Positions 5,669 to 6,603 of a stretch of DNA of 6,603 nucleotides are shown piece by piece (the first letter of the stretch is position 1; each line of letters opens with the position of its first letter). The notes below the pieces were generated by a model that was not told where the DNA came from, ran no database searches, and worked only from the letters and a program-made list of their open reading frames with translations. The DNA comes from Actinomycetota bacterium. Its GTDB lineage: Bacteria; Actinomycetota; Acidimicrobiia; Acidimicrobiales; Ilumatobacteraceae. The position numbers and the translations under genes are program-made. Where the stretch lies: NCBI GenBank assembly GCA_026393655.1, contig JAPKZT010000111.1:1-6603 (forward strand), in the 5' to 3' direction.

Positions 5669-6603
5669 ATGGCGGGAACTAAACATCTTGCAATTCTCGT
5701 AAGCGCCAACGGCTACGGCCATATCCGTCGCCAAATTTTGATCGCCACAGAACTGTTGAAACATAACTCAAATCTTCAAGTTAGTTTTGCAGTGACAGAT
5801 GCGCAGCATCGAAGATTTAAAGTTGAAATAGAAAACCTTGGTGCTCGCGCAGAAGCAGTCGTTGGTATTACGGAAGATAGTGTTCGCTGGCGTCATGACG
5901 CAGCCAGTTATACCGACGCAAATCTAAACGGCTGGGAGTCCGAATTAAGGCGAACGCCAGCATTAATCAATGCCGATTTTGTGATGAGTGACAATCTTGT
6001 CGGTGCGCTTGAAACCAGACCCGATACCGTTTTGAGCGGATCGTTTCTTTGGCATGAAGTGATCTCCGCACATGCAATTAGCAATAAAGCATGTCGCAAG
6101 TTTGTTGAAAGAGAAATCAATCTGTTGCAAACTCACACTCCAAGAATGATTTGTAATGCAGATTTAGCAACTCCAGCAGTTCTCTCGCTGACAAATCCAA
6201 TTCTGATGCCATGGATGGTTGAAGAATTCTCTGAGTCGCAGTTGGCGTCTCAGGTTTCACGCGGCAGCAGCCAACGATCAGCGATTTTGGTGCATGGCGG
6301 TGGGACTCGAACTTTAGATAGCCGCGTTCGAGTAATTGCTGAACTGCTGCGCGAAAATGGACATGTCGTATACACGGATCTTGAGGACGACTCAATGTGT
6401 TTCGACTATCAAGATTCGACTTGGCAAAAACTTGGCGTCGTAATTTGTCGGCCAGGAGTTGGTACCGCCACTGAATGTGTAAAGTGGCGCATCCCCATCG
6501 TTTTAATTCATGATCAGACAAATGTCGAAGCAGAATTCGTTGCCACAAGATTAAAAGAGTTAAAACTTGCGCATGAATGCGAATTCGGCAGCAATTATTT
6601 AGA
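5669..6603 (+). CDS. GT-B fold glycosyltransferase, MurG/GT28-like (3' end outside window)
   Basis: The open frame runs from ATG 5669 to the window edge, giving 311 residues without a stop. The N-terminal domain opens with HLAILVSANGYGHIRRQ (6-22), the glycine-rich GxGHxxR loop of MurG-like and related enzymes, and has ADFVMSDNL (102-110). The C-terminal domain starts near 204 (SAILVHGGGTR) and carries the nucleotide-sugar binding signature CRPGVGTATECVKWRIPIVLI (260-280) followed by QTNVEAEFVATRL (283-295). It probably transfers a sugar from a nucleotide donor at the cytoplasmic face of the membrane; donor and acceptor are unknown and it is too divergent to be called murG. An in-frame stop at 5654 and the motif beginning at residue 6 fix the start at 5669. 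No Shine-Dalgarno is properly placed, and the ATG lies in the arm of a long inverted repeat. Confidence 0.85.
   Translation, partial: MAGTKHLAILVSANGYGHIRRQILIATELLKHNSNLQVSFAVTDAQHRRFKVEIENLGARAEAVVGITEDSVRWRHDAASYTDANLNGWESELRRTPALINADFVMSDNLVGALETRPDTVLSGSFLWHEVISAHAISNKACRKFVEREINLLQTHTPRMICNADLATPAVLSLTNPILMPWMVEEFSESQLASQVSRGSSQRSAILVHGGGTRTLDSRVRVIAELLRENGHVVYTDLEDDSMCFDYQDSTWQKLGVVICRPGVGTATECVKWRIPIVLIHDQTNVEAEFVATRLKELKLAHECEFGSNYL

Larger units (their letters stand above)
5602..5686. repeat. 19-bp inverted repeat spanning the glycosyltransferase start codon
   Basis: Arm 5602-5620 pairs base for base with arm 5668-5686, with one G-U pair (5608 with 5680); the loop is 47 bases (5621-5667). 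The right arm contains the ATG at 5669 and the first six codons of the glycosyltransferase gene. The left arm begins 15 bases after the amt stop codon. In a transcript reading through from amt this would be a stable hairpin hiding the start codon; there is no T run after it, so it is not a standard terminator. A weaker inner hairpin (TAACA 5639-5643 with TGTTA 5651-5655) can form in the loop. Confidence 0.9.

Noticed and set aside
5602..5686. Interpreting the long inverted repeat as an ordinary rho-independent terminator of amt
   Set aside because: The loop is 47 bases, no T run follows, and the right arm is coding sequence.
5602..5686. Interpreting the inverted repeat as transposon ends
   Set aside because: No transposase fits between the arms, no target-site duplication is visible, and a 47-bp interior is too small even for a usual non-autonomous element.
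6117..6548. 143-residue open frame on the minus strand at the right end
   Set aside because: It is antisense to the glycosyltransferase, whose plus-strand frame has recognisable GT-B motifs throughout.

Overview
The window looks like a chromosomal piece of an actinobacterium, most likely Acidimicrobiia (Ilumatobacter-like freshwater or marine lineages). Reasons: the lipoprotein has the short CGGSD plus Thr/Ala-rich linker usual in that group, the ammonium transporter has the FMDTTATIPTGAMAER segment, and base composition is moderate, with mixed third codon positions. This is an inference from protein style, not a phylogenetic result. No RNA gene, insertion sequence, phage gene or CRISPR array is visible.

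Layout. (1) Positions 2-1440, plus strand: the end of an ABC transporter permease, then an NMT1/THI5-like solute-binding lipoprotein, closed by a strong hairpin terminator at 1487-1516. (2) Positions 4020-1548, minus strand: a three-gene operon of a class III PLP aminotransferase, a cytoplasmic-looking protein of the cobalamin-binding/BtuF-like COG0614 group, and an 80-residue DUF5522-type protein ending in a four-cysteine HCPY motif. (3) Positions 4021-4222: a divergent control region with a regular array of AC dinucleotides every 11 bp, resembling a GlnR-type nitrogen-control box, between candidate -10 elements for the aminotransferase operon and for amt. (4) Positions 4223-5587, plus strand: a complete Amt ammonium transporter with no glnK beside it. 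(5) Positions 5588-5668: an 81-bp intergenic region with a striking 19-bp inverted repeat whose right arm contains the start codon of the next gene. (6) Positions 5669-6603, plus strand: a GT-B fold glycosyltransferase cut by the window end.

The common theme is probably acquisition and use of small organic nitrogen compounds: uptake of an N-containing molecule (ABC system), transamination (aminotransferase) and ammonium uptake (Amt), with a possible shared nitrogen-responsive control site. The substrates cannot be fixed from sequence alone.

The most unusual signal is the inverted repeat at 5602-5620 / 5668-5686. It is a mirror copy of the first codons of the glycosyltransferase gene, so both strands start an open frame with the same six residues. 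The only non-Watson-Crick pair falls on a synonymous third codon position. An AGGAGG motif without a start codon sits in the loop, and a leaderless-type -10 element precedes each mirrored ATG.
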